Counted from the first letter of the stretch, positions 9,182-22,183 are shown. The stretch is 64,000 bases of DNA from Triticum aestivum (GCF_018294505.1 NC_057812.1:59627789-59691788); one strand, 5' to 3'. Made by a program: numbers and translations. The notes: generated by a model from the letters alone, not told the origin.

Positions 9182-12100
9182 TGTCACATCCCTAGTCTGG
9201 TATGACCTAGGCAAGCTAGCTATTTGTGCATCATATTTAAAATTTCATTTAAATTTGAAATGAGGATTGGTGGAACCCTCAGAATCATTTTTGAAAATGA
9301 CCCAAATAAAAATTTCTCCAAAAGGGTCCAAGAAAATGCTCATGATGCCCTCTAAAAATATTGGACAGAGATAAAAATCAAAACAATATTTTTAGGAGCT
9401 CATGGACATTTATTTTGGCCATTTGGATTAATTCGATAAATATTTGCATTGGAAATATATTTCTATATATATGAAATATGGTCCAAAAATTATGCCAATT
9501 ATAAAAGAGCTCTGGAATAATATATCTAGCTCCTGCAAAAATTGGCATAATAAAATTAAATGATTTAATATAGTTATTAAATCAAACAAATGTCAGAAAA
9601 TTAGAAAAGAAAACAGAAAAGGGGAGAGAGACTTACCTGGGCCACTTACCTGGCCCATCTCCAGCTGGCGGCCCAGCCCACCCCCGCTGCCTTCTGTCGT
9701 CCCCCTCCTCGGACAGAAGGACGAGGGCGTGTGCCCGACGCTCGCCGGCACGCGCGCGCGCCAACTCCTCCCTCCCTGCCTGCCTGTCCTCCTCTCGTCG
9801 CCCTCGATGCCCCGGACGAAGCCACGCAGCTGCCCCGCACCGTTCTCACTCTCCCTCGCCCTCCTCCTCTCCCCCTGCTCTCTCTCCCTCTCACCCGAAG
9901 CACTGCCGCCGCCGCAGCTCGCCACCGACGCGCTCCCCGCCGTCCCCTCGCCCCTCCGTAGAGCCCCCGAGCTCCGCCGCGACCCCCTCTACCTCCTCAT
10001 CGAGCCAAGCAAGACGGAGCATCCCGTGGAGCCATCGCCGTCGCCATCCCCGCCTCCGGCCGCCGGGGGTACTCGCCGTCGATTCGGGAGCTTCCGGGCA
10101 TCCCCGACCTCGCCCTCGCGCTCGCTGGATCCGCGGTGAGCTCCTCCACCGTTCCCCTCTCTTCTCCCTCCCGTTCCCGTGCCGTAGCGCCGCTCCCCAC
10201 CACGGCCGAAGCCCCTCGCCGCCGTCCATGTCGCCGCCGCCGTCTCGGCCCGCCTCCGCCCAAACCAAGCCTCCCATCGCGCTCCTGGTGCCACGAGGGT
10301 GCCGCCGAGCCCCTCAGGTGGCCTCCCCGTGCCCCGCAGCCCATTTCCGCTCGAAGCCGAGCTCCGGCCGCCGCCCCGAGCTCCGCTCCGGCGAGCTCCG
10401 CCGCCCCCGCAGCCTCTAGCATGAACCCCTAGACGCGCGCGAGTCTGGGCTTCGCGTGGGTGGTCTCCGCCGCCCGAATGGTCGCCGGAACAGCGATCCC
10501 GAGCCCCTCCACCGTCTCGGGCCTCGCCGGTGGCTAAACGCCGGCGGGATTGACCGGTCAACCGCGCTAACCCCCCCCCCCTGACGCTGACCAGTGGGCC
10601 CGACCCCCCCTAACCTTTTAATTAAATTAATAAACCCCTGTTAACCCCAGTGTCACTAACGTGTGGGACCCACACGTCAGGTTTGACCCTGGACAGCCGC
10701 GTTGACCCGCTGACGTCGTGCTGACGTCATGCTGGCGCAGTATATAAATGCTGGATTTAATTAAATCAGGAAAATTCCAGAAATTGATTTAAACTTCAAA
10801 AATTCATAGAAATTCAACCGTAGCTCAGATTGAAATAATTTATATATGAAAAATTATCAGAAAAATGCAACCTTTCCATCTGTACTAGTTTCATGCATGA
10901 AAAACCAACTTATACATGCTGAATATGGGAAAACACATTATGGCATATATAAGAGACCTAATTTAGAAATGCATTTGAACCTTTGGTTCAAATGGACTTC
11001 AAACCAAGTGAACACTAGTTGCATTAGCTCAACAGCATCACATCTACATGCCATGTTCATGCATCATATTGTTGCATATGATTGTGTTTTGATTGCCGGC
11101 ACCGTTCCTTCTCGATAGGTCCTGCTCCGGAGACGTTCCAGAGTACCTGTCTGTGAAGCAGTGCCTCCCTTGTTGATTTACCAGGCAAGCAAACCCCCTT
11201 GTTCATTTCGATAAAACCCTACTCTCTCGCTCCTGCTCTCAGTTATTGCATTAGGACAACAACGATTCATCTGCTACTTTGTGCTGCGGTAGTTGAACCC
11301 ATTCCTCTGCATGACCTGTCATTGCCACAGTAAATAGTTGAAACCCACTAGCATGTGTAGGAGTTGATTGAAGCCATTGTTGTGTTCCTACCATGCTATG
11401 CCTGCTATTGCTTAGAGTTGTGTCAGGTCTGATTCATTGGGAATGAATTGGAGTGTCACGATATGTTCTGATGCTGAGAGTGAAGTGTGTGAACACGATT
11501 TGGTAAAGGTAGCGGTGAGAGGCCATGTAGGAGTACATGGTGGGTTGTCTCACTGGAACCGTCCTTAAGCCCTGAGTTCTGTGTATGTTGTCCAATGACT
11601 CGATACTACCACACATTGGGCTCCAGGCGCTCCAAGCCCTCTCGACTTATTAACCAACTTGATCTCTGTCCAGGAGTCGCAACTAGTTTCTGGTGTTTGT
11701 AGGTAGTGCTATTTTTCTACCAAGTGGCACCCGGCAGGGTGGGCTTGGGACAGACTAGGCACACGTGGCCTGGTGTACCGAGTGGCACCCGGATGGTGGG
11801 CTCGGGAACCCTGTACACATCGTTTGGGGCCGTAAGCGACACCCCGGCCGGATCTCCTTGCGGATGGAACCCGAATAGGCGATAAACCTGGACTAGAGTC
11901 TTGTGTGGTTAGTCAGGTCGTGGCCGACACCCTCGCCAGGCTTCCGCTTGAAGGTTGCCGAGATACATGACGTGTACATGGCGGTAAGTGGCGAGAGCGT
12001 GTGTGAAGAAGTACACCCCTGCAGGGTTAACATGATCTATTCGAATAGCCGGGTCCGCGGTTATGGACTTCTTGGATGCTTACATGGTACATAGACAACT

Positions 12101-13226
12101 TGAAGTGGATACCCTAAAATGCTCAAGACATGTGTGAGTGCTATGGATGGCCTTCTCGTAGGGAGACGGGGATGAATCCATAGTAGTGTATTGTGTGGTG
12201 ATTAGTGGACTCGTGTACGTTGTTTCACCTCCAGAGTTTCTGGTAGTCGTAGAACAGGATAGCCACAGAGTCAAAGCTGGCTTGCTGCAACTAAACCCCA
12301 CATTACCCTCTTGATACAAACGCATGTATGATAGGATCTGATGTAAGTCTTGCTGAGTACCTTTGTACTCATGTTGCTTTATTTATGTTTTTGCAGCGGA
12401 GACTTCGGTCTTACTAGTGTTCTCGTGGACTTCGACTAGTAGCTAGTACCTCAGCTACGATCTTGATCGGAGGTTGTAGATAGTCAGGCTCTTCAGCCTT
12501 TTTCTTTTGTAGATGTCTGTACCCAGACATGTAATGCTTCCGCTTGTTGCTTGTATGCTCTGTATGATGGGTCTTGTGACCCCTGTTTGCAATACATGCT
12601 ATGACGGCTCTTCTGAGCCTTTATCTATATGAGTTGTTGAGTTATGCTGTGATGCCATGTTGTACAGCACATACTTGCATGTTATGCGTACGTGTAATGT
12701 GTATTGCTATGTGTGGGATCTGACTATCTAGTTGTTTATTCTTAGTAGCCTCTCTTACCGGGAAATGTCTCCTAGTGCTTCCACTGAGCCCTGGTAGCTT
12801 GCTACTGCTCCGGAACACTTAGGCAGGCCGGCATGTGTCCTTCTTCGATCCTGTGTCTGTCCCTTCGGGGAAATGTCACGCGATGAATACCGGAGTCCTG
12901 CTAGCCCGCTACAGCCCGGTTCACCGGAGTCCTGTTAGCCCAGTGCTACAGCCTGGATTCACTCGCTGATGACCGACACGTTCGATGCTGGGTCATGGAT
13001 GCCTGTCCCTGTAAGTTAGTGCCACTTTGGGTTTACGACTAGCCATGTCAGCCCGGGCTCTTTATCATATGGATGCTAGCGACACCATCATATACGTGTG
13101 CCAAAATGCGCAAACGGTCCCGGGCAAAGGTAAGGCGACACCCGTGGGGATACCGTGCGTGAGGCCGCAAAGCGATATGAGGTGTTACATGCTAGATCGA
13201 TGTGGCATCGAGTCGGGGTCCTGACA
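9182..13226 (+). repeat. Gypsy 5' LTR (4045 bp)
   Basis: It begins TGTCACATCCC and ends GGGTCCTGACA. It has an AT-rich start, a GC-rich block (about 9640-10600), a promoter cluster with TATA at 10741-10748, and then a transcribed-looking region. The block at 9182-9960 differs from the 3' LTR by many small indels, while the remainder is almost identical. Short open frames in the GC-rich block occur on both strands and are compositional artefacts. Confidence 0.95.
10659..10748 (+). promoter_or_regulatory. Gypsy LTR promoter with G-box palindrome, W-boxes, TGACG pair and TATA
   Basis: In order: ACGTGTGGGACCCACACGT (10659-10677), a perfect palindrome with two ACGTG cores; TTGACC W-box cores at 10683-10688 and 10702-10707; TGACGTCG at 10711-10718 and TGACGTCA at 10722-10729, an as-1-like TGACG pair; and TATATAAA at 10741-10748. 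These motifs are known binding sites for plant bZIP, WRKY and TGA factors, so stress or hormone control of the element is a reasonable inference. The arrangement is repeated in the 3' LTR. Confidence 0.7.
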
Positions 13227-13230
13227 GCTT

Positions 13231-13242
13231 TGGTATCAGAGC
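13231..13242 (+). other. Gypsy primer-binding site (initiator Met tRNA)
   Basis: TGGTATCAGAGC lies four bases after the 5' LTR end. This is the standard complement of the 3' end of plant initiator methionine tRNA and fixes the orientation of the element as plus strand. Confidence 0.95.
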
Positions 13243-13716
13243 CTGACTGCCTGTAGGATTACCAAGCCATACTGGTCGAAGTTGAGTCTAGAAATTCTTT
13301 AGTTATATAAGGGAATTGATTGTGGGATGGAACGTAAGGCTCTTTTTACTCCTTTACCTCATGGCCTTCTGATCTGAGTCATCCTATCTTTCTTACGGGG
13401 TTAAGGAACTAGGCTTTCTCTTCCGTCTATCAGGATCACGTGTTACTACTCCGTAGTTCCATAGGACTGGTTGATCAGAGTCATACCCCAGCTTTGAGTA
13501 TTTCCGGTGTAGTCTGTTTAGTACTATCCCAGAACCTTGAGTGGTGATGTTGAGTTGTTGTACTACCCCATTTTTAGTAGGATGTCCCATTCTGAGCATT
13601 TTACTGCCGTTATGCTGCCGGAATTTCCCTAGGAGTTCGAGTGATACTAATTCCTTGTCCTACATTCTACAGTCGATAATTGGTGCTGATTCCGTCCCTG
13701 ATTTTCGTTTCTCAGG
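13243..13716 (+). other. Gypsy leader between primer site and gag-pol
   Basis: About 470 bp of untranslated leader with short frames and stops in all frames. The leader runs into TTTCTCAGGATG at the polyprotein start. No independent gene was recognised. Confidence 0.75.
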
Positions 13717-16700
13717 ATGTCATCAAGTTCTATTGTTCGTAGCCGGAACCATGGAGATGGTAGGGATGAGAATCCTCCCAACCAGCCTTCGCTGGCAGAG
13801 TTCATGCTAGAGATGGAGAGGAACAAGCGTGAGTCTATTCGTTTGTTGGCACGTATCGAGGAGAACACCGCACATCAGTTCAAAGGGTCTGCTACCATTC
13901 ATGACTTCATTCGCTTGCACCCACCTACCTTTCATCATTCCATCGAGCCACTCGATGCAGATGACTGGCTCCGTAGCATCACCCATAAGCTGCGTTCCGC
14001 GAACGTAGCTGAAGATGACAAGGTCACTTATGCCACATATCACCTGGAAGGTCCTGCTAGTCTTTGGTGGCAGAACTATGAGGCTATGCTTCCAGCTGGC
14101 CAGATTCCTACCTGGAAGGATTTCACTGAGGCTTTTCGCGAGCATCACATTCCCCAGGCCCTCCTTGATCGCAAGAGAGAAGAGTTCTGTAGTTTCACCC
14201 AGAGTAAGATGGCTGTTGATGCTTATAGCAGAGAGTTCGAGAACCTTGCCCGCTATGCCACAGAAGAAGTGTCCACGGACGCCAAGAAGCAGGCTAGGTT
14301 CCGGAAGGGTCTCAACCCCAAGTTGCGTCGTGATCTCCACCTGCATCATTGTGATACATTCCAAGCCCTTGTGAACAAGGCCATCAATGCAGAGACAGCT
14401 CAACTCACTTACGAGGAGTCTCGTAAGCACACCCGTGATTTGGGATCTTCCTCCGGTTCTAGTTCCCAGAAACGCCGGATTTGGGTTTCAAACTCTGCTC
14501 TTCCTTCCGGTTATGCACCGAGGCCGTCCTATGTGGTGCCTTCCCCAGCTCAGTCGTATGTTCCACCCAGGCCTACTGGTAGACCGCTTGTTAGTGCGGG
14601 TCCCCGTCCAACCTCAGGGACTTGCTTCACATGCGGGAAGCCAGGACACTATGCACGTGACTGCTCTCAGACTAGTTATGCTCCACCCCAGCCCGAGAAG
14701 ACTGTTGGCTGTATTAAGCCATCACGCAAGATGATCAGTGCCAAGTCAGTTTCCACTGAACGTGGACGTGTGCATCACGTCTCAGCTAAAGACGCTCATG
14801 ATGATCCGGATGTCGTTCTTGGTACACTCCTTGTCAATTGTCACCCAGCATCAGTTCTATTCGATACTGGAGCATCTCACTCCTTCATTTCTGAAGGCTA
14901 TGCTCGTTTGCACGACATGTCATTTTGTGATATGCCAACTCCGCTTGAAATCCAAACCCCAGGGTCTAGATGGCAGACTACCAGAATCAGTCATGGTAAT
15001 GAAATCCTTGTTGATAGACTTGTATTCCTTGCATCACTTGTAGCCCTCAAGTCCTCAGATATTAACATCATCTTGGGTATGGACTGGATGACAGCTCATC
15101 ATGCCAAGATTGATTGTTACACAAGATCTGTTCAGCTTACACACCCATCTGGCAAGATAGTCACCGTCTCCACTAGAGTTGCAAAGCGTCAGCTCTATTC
15201 TCTTAATGCCAGCCCTCTTCCAGACCTTGAAGATATCCCGGTAGTCCGTGACTTTCCGGATGTCTTTCCAGAGGAACTGCCAGGTGTTCCACCTGACAGA
15301 GATGTAGAGTTCGTCATAGATCTTATCCCAGGAACAGCTCCAATCTCCCGGAGACCTTACAAGATGGCACCCTTAGAACTAGCCGAGCTTAAGAAACAAC
15401 TCGATGAGTCCTTGCAAAAGGGTTTCATCCGTCCTAGTTCTTCTCCTTGGGCTTGCCCCGTCCTCTTTGTCAAGAAGAAAGACGGTACGGACCGGATGGT
15501 TGTAGATTATCGTCCCGTTAATTTGGTCACGATAAAGAACAAGTATCCGCTTCCCAGGATCAACGACCTGTATGATCAGCTCGCTGGATCCTCAGTCTTC
15601 TCCAAGATGGATTTAAGGTTAGGATACCACCAAATCAAAATCAGAAACGGGGACATTCCCAAGACAGCTTTTGTCACTCGTTATGGCCAGTACGAGTACA
15701 CCGTCATGTCCTTTGGCCTAACCAACGCCCCAGCCACATTCTCCCGCTTGATGAACTCGATCTTCATGGAGTACTTAGATAAGTTCGTCATGGTTTACCT
15801 CGATGATATTCTTATTTACTCGAAGAACGAGGAAGAGCATGCCGAACATCTTAGACTTGTGTTAGAAAAACTCAGAGAGCACCGCCTTTATGCCAAGTTC
15901 TCCAAGTGTGAATTTTGGTTGCCAGAAGTGACCTATCTAGGCCACGTAATCTCTGGTAAGGGCATTGCTGTCAATCCCGAGAGAGTTCAAGCCGTTCTCG
16001 ATTGGACTCCACCTGAGACCGTTAAACAAGTTAGGAGTTTCCTTGGTCTAGCCAGCTATTGTCGCCGCTTTGTTGAAAACTTCTCCAAAGTAGCCAAACC
16101 CCTCACGGAACTTCTCAAGAAAGATAAAAAGTTCGAGTGGTCCCCACAGTGTGAGTACAGTTTTCAGGAACTGAAAAGACGCCTGACTTCTGCTCCCATA
16201 CTTGTGCCACCGGATTTCACTAAAGACTTTATTATCTACTGCGACGCCTCACGACAGGGACTAGGTTGCATTCTTATGCAGGATCGTCATGTGATTGCCT
16301 ATGCATCTCGACAGTTGCATCCACATGAGGAGAATTATCCTACACATGATCTAGAGCTTGCAGCCGTAGTCTATGCACTCAAGACCTGGCGACATTACCT
16401 CCTTGGTAAACGTTGCGAGATTTACACCGATCACCAGAGTCTCAAGTATATCTTCACCCAACCGGATCTGAACCTTAGGCAAAGACGTTGGTTGGAGTTG
16501 ATCACAGATTATGATCTAGGGATTACCTACACCCCAGGCAAAGCCAATGTCATGGCTGATGCTCTAAGCCGTAAATCCTATTGCAACAATCTCATGTTGC
16601 AGCAAGGCCAACCACTTCTCCATGAGGAATTCTGTAAGCTTAACCTTCACATTGCTCCTCGCGGATTCCTTTCTACCCTGGTGGCGAAACCTGAACTTGA

Positions 16701-18179
16701 AGATCGGATTATCGCTGCTCAAAAGCAAGACACAGGAATTTCTCGGATCAAGAGAAACATTAAGAAGGGAGTTGGTGGATGTTTCTCTATGAATGATCGT
16801 GGTGTTGTTCTCTTTGAGAATCGCCTGGTGGTTCCCAAGAAGCAACATCTTCGTCAATTGATTCTTAAGGAGGCGCATGAATCTCCTCTCACGATTCATC
16901 CCGGTAGTACTAAGATGTATCAGGACCTACGCCAGAGGTTCTGGTGGATTAGGATGAAGAGAGAAATCGCTGAGTTCATTGCTAAATGTGACGTATGTCG
17001 TCGCGTTAAGGCAGAGCATCAAAGACCTGCTGGCACCCTTCATCCCTTAGCTATTCCTGAATGGAAATGGGATAAAGTTGGTATGGACTTCATTACCGGC
17101 TTTCCCAGGACCAAGAAAGGGAATAACGCTATCTTCGTAGTCGTTGATCGTCTTTCCAAAGTGGCTCACTTCCTTCCTGTTCGAGAGAGTATCACTGCTA
17201 GTCAGCTTGCTGACTTATATATTTCTCGAATAGTGTCACTCCATGGTGTTCCACTAGAGATCAATTCAGACCGTGGCAGCCTTTTCACTTCTCATTTCTG
17301 GGAGAGTTTCCAAACTGCCATGGGAACCCATCTTTCCTTCAGTACCGCTTTCCACCCTCAGTCGAGTGGTCAGGTGGAACGGGTCAATCAAATTCTCGAA
17401 GACATGCTCAGAGCTTGCGTTATCTCATTCGGTATGGATTGGGAGAAATGTCTTCCTTTCGCCGAGTTTGCTTATAACAATAGCTACCAATCCAGCCTCA
17501 AGCAAGCTCCTTTTGAGGTTCTCTATGGACGAAGATGTCGAACACCTTTGAACTGGTCAGAAACCGGTGAAAGACAATTCTTTGGACCGGATATGATCCA
17601 GGAGGCAGAAGAGCAAGTTCGCATCATTCGTGAGAATTTGAAAACAGCCCAGTCTCGTCAGAAAAGTCAGTACGATCGTCATCATAAGGATATGACTTAT
17701 GAAATTGGCGACCAAGCTTACCTTCGGGTTACTCCTTTGAAGGGTACCCATCGTTTCGGTATCAAGGGCAAGTTGGCTCCTCGTTACATTGGTCCTTTCG
17801 CATTCTCGCTAAACGAGGAGAGGTTGCCTACCAGTTGGAACTACCCCCACATCTTTCTCGAGTTCATGATGTCTTCCACGTCTCTCAACTCAGGCGTTGC
17901 TTCTCGGATCCCATCCGCGGAGTGGACCACGAAACGCTTGATCTCCAAGATAACCTCACATACCGAGAGTACCCGGTTCGCATTCTTGATCAAGCAGAGC
18001 GTGTTACTCGACGTCAGAACATCAAGTTTCTCAAAGTTCAGTGGTCTCATCATTCCGAGAGAGAAGCTACCTGGGAGCGAGAAGATCGTCTTCGACTGGA
18101 GTACCCCGCTTTCTTTCCGTCGACCCCTGAATCTCGAGACGAGATTCTTTCAAGTGGGGGCGAGTTGTCACATCCCTAG
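13717..18179 (+). pseudogene. Gypsy gag-pol polyprotein with one frameshift
   Basis: Single gag-pol frame from ATG 13717; residue numbers count from there. Gag with CCHC knuckle [14 protein letters not shown] (303-316); aspartic protease DTGAS (383-387); reverse transcriptase with YLDD (694-697); RNase H around Asp843; integrase HHCC zinc region near 1050-1085; and catalytic Asp1124, Asp1185 and Glu1221, a D,D-35-E pattern. The frame stays open until about 17799, where one base is missing. The proper C terminus ([15 protein letters not shown], then a chromodomain-like segment with [12 protein letters not shown]) continues in another frame at about 17800-18179. The shifted reading ends at 18189 with unrelated residues. 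The correct frame runs through the polypurine tract and stops inside the 3' LTR at 18177-18179. The enzyme core looks intact; the integrase tail is lost. Confidence 0.92.
18153..18164 (+). other. Gypsy polypurine tract
   Basis: Purine-rich AGTGGGGGCGAG directly before the 3' LTR start at 18166 is the expected plus-strand primer. It also encodes part of the polyprotein tail (SSGGE), so coding and priming functions overlap. Confidence 0.85.
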
Positions 18180-21100
18180 TCTGGTATGACCTAGGCTAGC
18201 TAGCATTTGTGCATCATATTTAAATTTCATTTAAATTTGAAATGAGGATTGGTGGAACCCTCAGAATCATTTTTGAAAATGACCCAAATAAAAATTTCTC
18301 CAAAAGGGTCCAAGAAAATGCTCATGATGCCCTCTGAAAATATTGGACAGAGATAAAAATCAAAACAATATTTTTAGGAGCTCATGGACATTTATTTTGG
18401 CCATTTGGATTAATTCGATAAATATTTGCATTGGAAATATATTTCTATATATATGAAATATGGTCCAAAAATTATGCCATTATAAAAGAGCTCTGGAATA
18501 ATATATCTAGCTCCTGCAAAAATTGGCATAATAAAATTAAATGATTTAATATATTATTAAATCAAACAAATGTCAGAAAATTAGAAAAGAAAACAAAAAG
18601 GGAGAGGACTTACCTGGGCCTTCCCTGGCCCAGCCCAGCAGGCCGGCCCAGCCCACCCCTCCTCTGTCGTCCCTCCTCGACAGGAGGACGGGCGTGTGCC
18701 GACGCTCGCCGGCACGCGCGCGCGCCACCTCCTCCCTCCCTGCCTGCCTGTCCTCCTCGTCGCCTCGATGCCCCGGACGAACGCCACGCAGCTGCCCCGC
18801 ACCGTCTCACTCTCCCTCGCCCTCCTCCTCTCCCCCTGCTCTCTCTCCCTCTCACCCGAAGCACTGCCGCCGCCGCAGCTCGCCACCGACGCGCCCCGCC
18901 GTCCCCTCGCCCCTCCGTAGAGCCCCCGAGCTCCGCCGCGACCCCCTCTACCTCCTCATCGAGCCAAGCAAGACGGAGCATCCCGTGGAGCCATCGCCGT
19001 CGCCATCCCCGCCTCCGGCCGCCGGGGGTACTCGCCGTCGATTCGGGAGCTTCCGGGCATCCCCGACCTCGCCCTCGCGCTCGCTGGATCCGCGGTGAGC
19101 TCCTCCACCGTTCCCCTCTCTTCTCCCTCCCGTTCCCGTGCCGTAGCGCCGCTCCCCACCACGGCCGAAGCCCCTCGCCGCCGTCCATGTCGCCGCCGCC
19201 GTCTCGGCCCGCCTCCGCCCAAACCAAGCCTCCCATCGCGCTCCTGGTGCCACGAGGGTACCGCCGAGCCCCTCAGGTGGCCTCCCCGTGCCCCGCAGCC
19301 CATTTCCGCTCGAAGCCGAGCTCCGGCCGCCGCCCCGAGCTCCGCTCCGGCGAGCTCCGCCGCCCCCGCAGCCTCCCGCATGAACCCCTAGACGCGCGCG
19401 AGTCTGGGCTTCGCGTGGGTGGTCTCCGCCGCCCGAATGGTCGCCGGAACGGCGATCCCGAGCCCCTCCGCCGTCTCGGGCCTTGCCGGCGGCTAAACGC
19501 CGGCGGGATTGACCGGTCAACCGCGCTAACCCCCCCCCCTGACGCTGACCAGTGGGCCCGACCCCCCCTAACCTTTTAATTAAATTAATAAACCCCTGTT
19601 AACCCCAGTGTCACTGACGTGTGGGACCCACACGTCAGGTTTGACCCTGGACAGCCGCGTTGACCCGCTGACGTCGTGCTGACGTCATGCTGGCGCAGTA
19701 TATAAATGCTGGATTTAATTAAATCAGGAAAATTCCAGAAATTGATTTAAACTTCAAAAATTCATAGAAATTCAACCGTAGCTCAGATTGAAATAATTTA
19801 TATATGAAAAATTATCAGAAAAATGCAACCTTTCCATCTGTACTAGTTTCATGCATGAAAAACCAACTTATACATGCTGAATATGGGAAAACACATTATG
19901 GCATATATAAGAGACCTAATTTAGAAATGCATTTGAACCTTTGGTTCAAATGGACTTCAAACCAAGTGAACACTAGTTGCATTAGCTCAACAGCATCACA
20001 TCTACATGCCATGTTCATGCATCATATTGTTGCATATGATTGTGTTTTGATTGCCGGCACCGTTCCTTCTCGATAGGTCCTGCTCCGGAGACGTTCCAGA
20101 GTACCTGTCTGTGAAGCAGTGCCTCCCTTGTTGATTTACCAGGCAAGCAAACCCCCTTGTTCATTTCGATAAAACCCTACTCTCTCGCTCCTGCTCTCAG
20201 TTATTGCATTAGGACAACAACGATTCATCTGCTACTTTGTGCTGCGGTAGTTGAACCCATTCCTCTGCATGACCTGTCATTGCCACAGTAAATAGTTGAA
20301 ACCCACTAGCATGTGTAGGAGTTGATTGAAGCCATTGTTGTGTTCCTACCATGCTATGCCTGCTATTGCTTAGAGTTGTGTCAGGTCTGATTCATTGGGA
20401 ATGAATTGGAGTGTCACGATATGTTCTGATGCTGAGAGTGAAGTGTGTGAACACGATTTGGTAAAGGTAGCGGTGAGAGGCCATGTAGGAGTACATGGTG
20501 GGTTGTCTCACTGGAACCGTCCTTAAGCCCTGAGTTCTGTGTATGTTGTCCAATGACTCGATACTACCACACATTGGGCTCCGGGCGCTCCAAGCCCTCT
20601 CGACTTATTAACCAACTTGATCTCTGTCCAGGAGTCGCAACTAGTTTCTGGTGTTTGTAGGTAGTGCTATTTTTCTACCAAGTGGCACCCGGCAGGGTGG
20701 GCTTGGGACAGACTAGGCACACGTGGCCTGGTGTACCGAGTGGCACCCGGATGGTGGGCTCGGGAACCCTGTACACATCGTTTGGGGCCGTAAGCGACAC
20801 CCCGGCCGGATCTCCTTGCGGATGGAACCCGAATAGGCGATAAACCTGGACTAGAGTCTTGTGTGGTTAGTCAGGTCGTGGCCGACACCCTCGCCAGGCT
20901 TCCACTTGAAGGTTGCCGAGATACATGACGTGTACATGGCGGTAAGTGGCGAGAGTGTGTGTGAAGAAGTACACCCCTGCAGGGTTAACATGATCTATTC
21001 GAATAGCCGGGTCCGCGGTTATGGACTTCTTGGATGCTTACATGGTACATAGACAACTTGAAGTGGATACCCTAAAATGCTCAAGACATGTGTGAGTGCT

Positions 21101-22183
21101 ATGGATGGCCTTCTCGTAGGGAGACGGGGATGAATCCATAGTAGTGTATTGTGTGGTGTTTAGTGGACTCGTGTATGTTGTTTCACCTCCAGAGTTTCTG
21201 GTAGTCGTAGAACAGGATAGCCACAGAGTCAAAGCTGGCCTGCTGCAACTAAACCCCACATTACCCTCTTGATACCAAAAGCATGTACGATAGGATCTGA
21301 TGTAAGTCTTGCTGAGTACCTTTGTACTCATGTTGCTTTATTTATGTTTTTGCAGCGGAGACTTCGGTCTTACTAGTGTTCTCGTGGACTTCGACTAGTA
21401 GCTAGTACCTCAGCTACGATCTTAATCGGATGTTGTAGATAGTCAGGCTCTTCAGCCTTTTTCTTTTGTAGATGTCTGTACCCAGACATGTAATGCTTCC
21501 GCTTGTTGCTTGTATGCTCTGTATGATGGGTCTTGTGACCCCTGTTTGCAATACATGCTATGACGGCTCTTCTGAGCCTTTATCTATATGAGTTGATGAG
21601 TTATGCTGTGATGCCATGTTGTACAGCACATACTTGCATGTTATGCGTACGTGTAATGTGTATTGCTATGTGTGGGATCTGACTATCTAGTTGTTTATTC
21701 TTAGTAGCCTCTCTTACCGGGAAATGTCTCCTAGTGCTTCCACTGAGCCCTGGTAGCTTGCTACTGCTCCGGAACACTTAGGCAGGCCGGCATGTGTCCT
21801 TCTCGATCCTGTGTCTGTCCCTTCGGGGAAATGTCACGCGATGAATACCGGAGTCCTGTTAGCCCGCTACAGCCCGGTTCACCGGAGTCCTGTTAGCCCA
21901 GTGCTACAGCCTGGATTCACTCGCTGATGACCGACACGTTCGATGCTGGGTCATGGATGCCTGTCCCTGTAAGTTAGTGCCACTTTGGGTTTACGACTAG
22001 CCATGTCAGCCCGGGCTCTTTATCATATGGATGCTAGCGACACCATCATATACGTGTGCCAAAATGCGCAAACGGTCTCGGGCAAAGGTAAGGCGACACC
22101 GTGGGGATACCGTGCGTGAGGCCGCAAAGCGATATGAGGTGTTACATGCTAGATCGATGTGGCATCGAGTCGGGGTCCTGACA
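18166..22183 (+). repeat. Gypsy 3' LTR (4018 bp)
   Basis: Copy of 9182-13226. It carries the same promoter cluster: an extended palindrome TGACGTGTGGGACCCACACGTCA at 19615-19637, a TGACG pair and TATATAAA at 19699-19706. One substitution lengthens the palindrome relative to the 5' LTR. The first 750 bp is shorter than in the 5' LTR because of many one- to several-base losses in repetitive GC-rich tracts. Confidence 0.95.

Larger units (their letters stand above)
9182..22183 (+). mobile_element. Gypsy chromovirus (Tekay/Del-like), nearly intact, 13.0 kb
   Basis: The element has LTRs of 4045 bp (9182-13226) and 4018 bp (18166-22183), both TGTCAC...CTGACA. A primer site TGGTATCAGAGC lies at 13231-13242, a single gag-pol frame follows, and a polypurine tract (about 18153-18164) precedes the 3' LTR. 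By eye the last 3.2 kb of the LTRs differ at about twenty positions, which indicates a recent insertion. Clade assignment rests on the gag-protease-RT-RNaseH-integrase order and a chromodomain-like C terminus. One frameshift near the integrase C terminus is the only clear coding defect, so it may still be supplied in trans. Confidence 0.93.

Noticed and set aside
9593..10561. Several long overlapping frames on both strands, up to 190 residues
   Set aside because: They lie in the GC-rich part of the Gypsy LTR, occur in all frames with low-complexity Arg/Gly/Pro content, and are duplicated in the other LTR (18581-19579).
13807..14430. 207-residue minus-strand frame
   Set aside because: It is the antisense shadow of the Gypsy gag; no domain seen.
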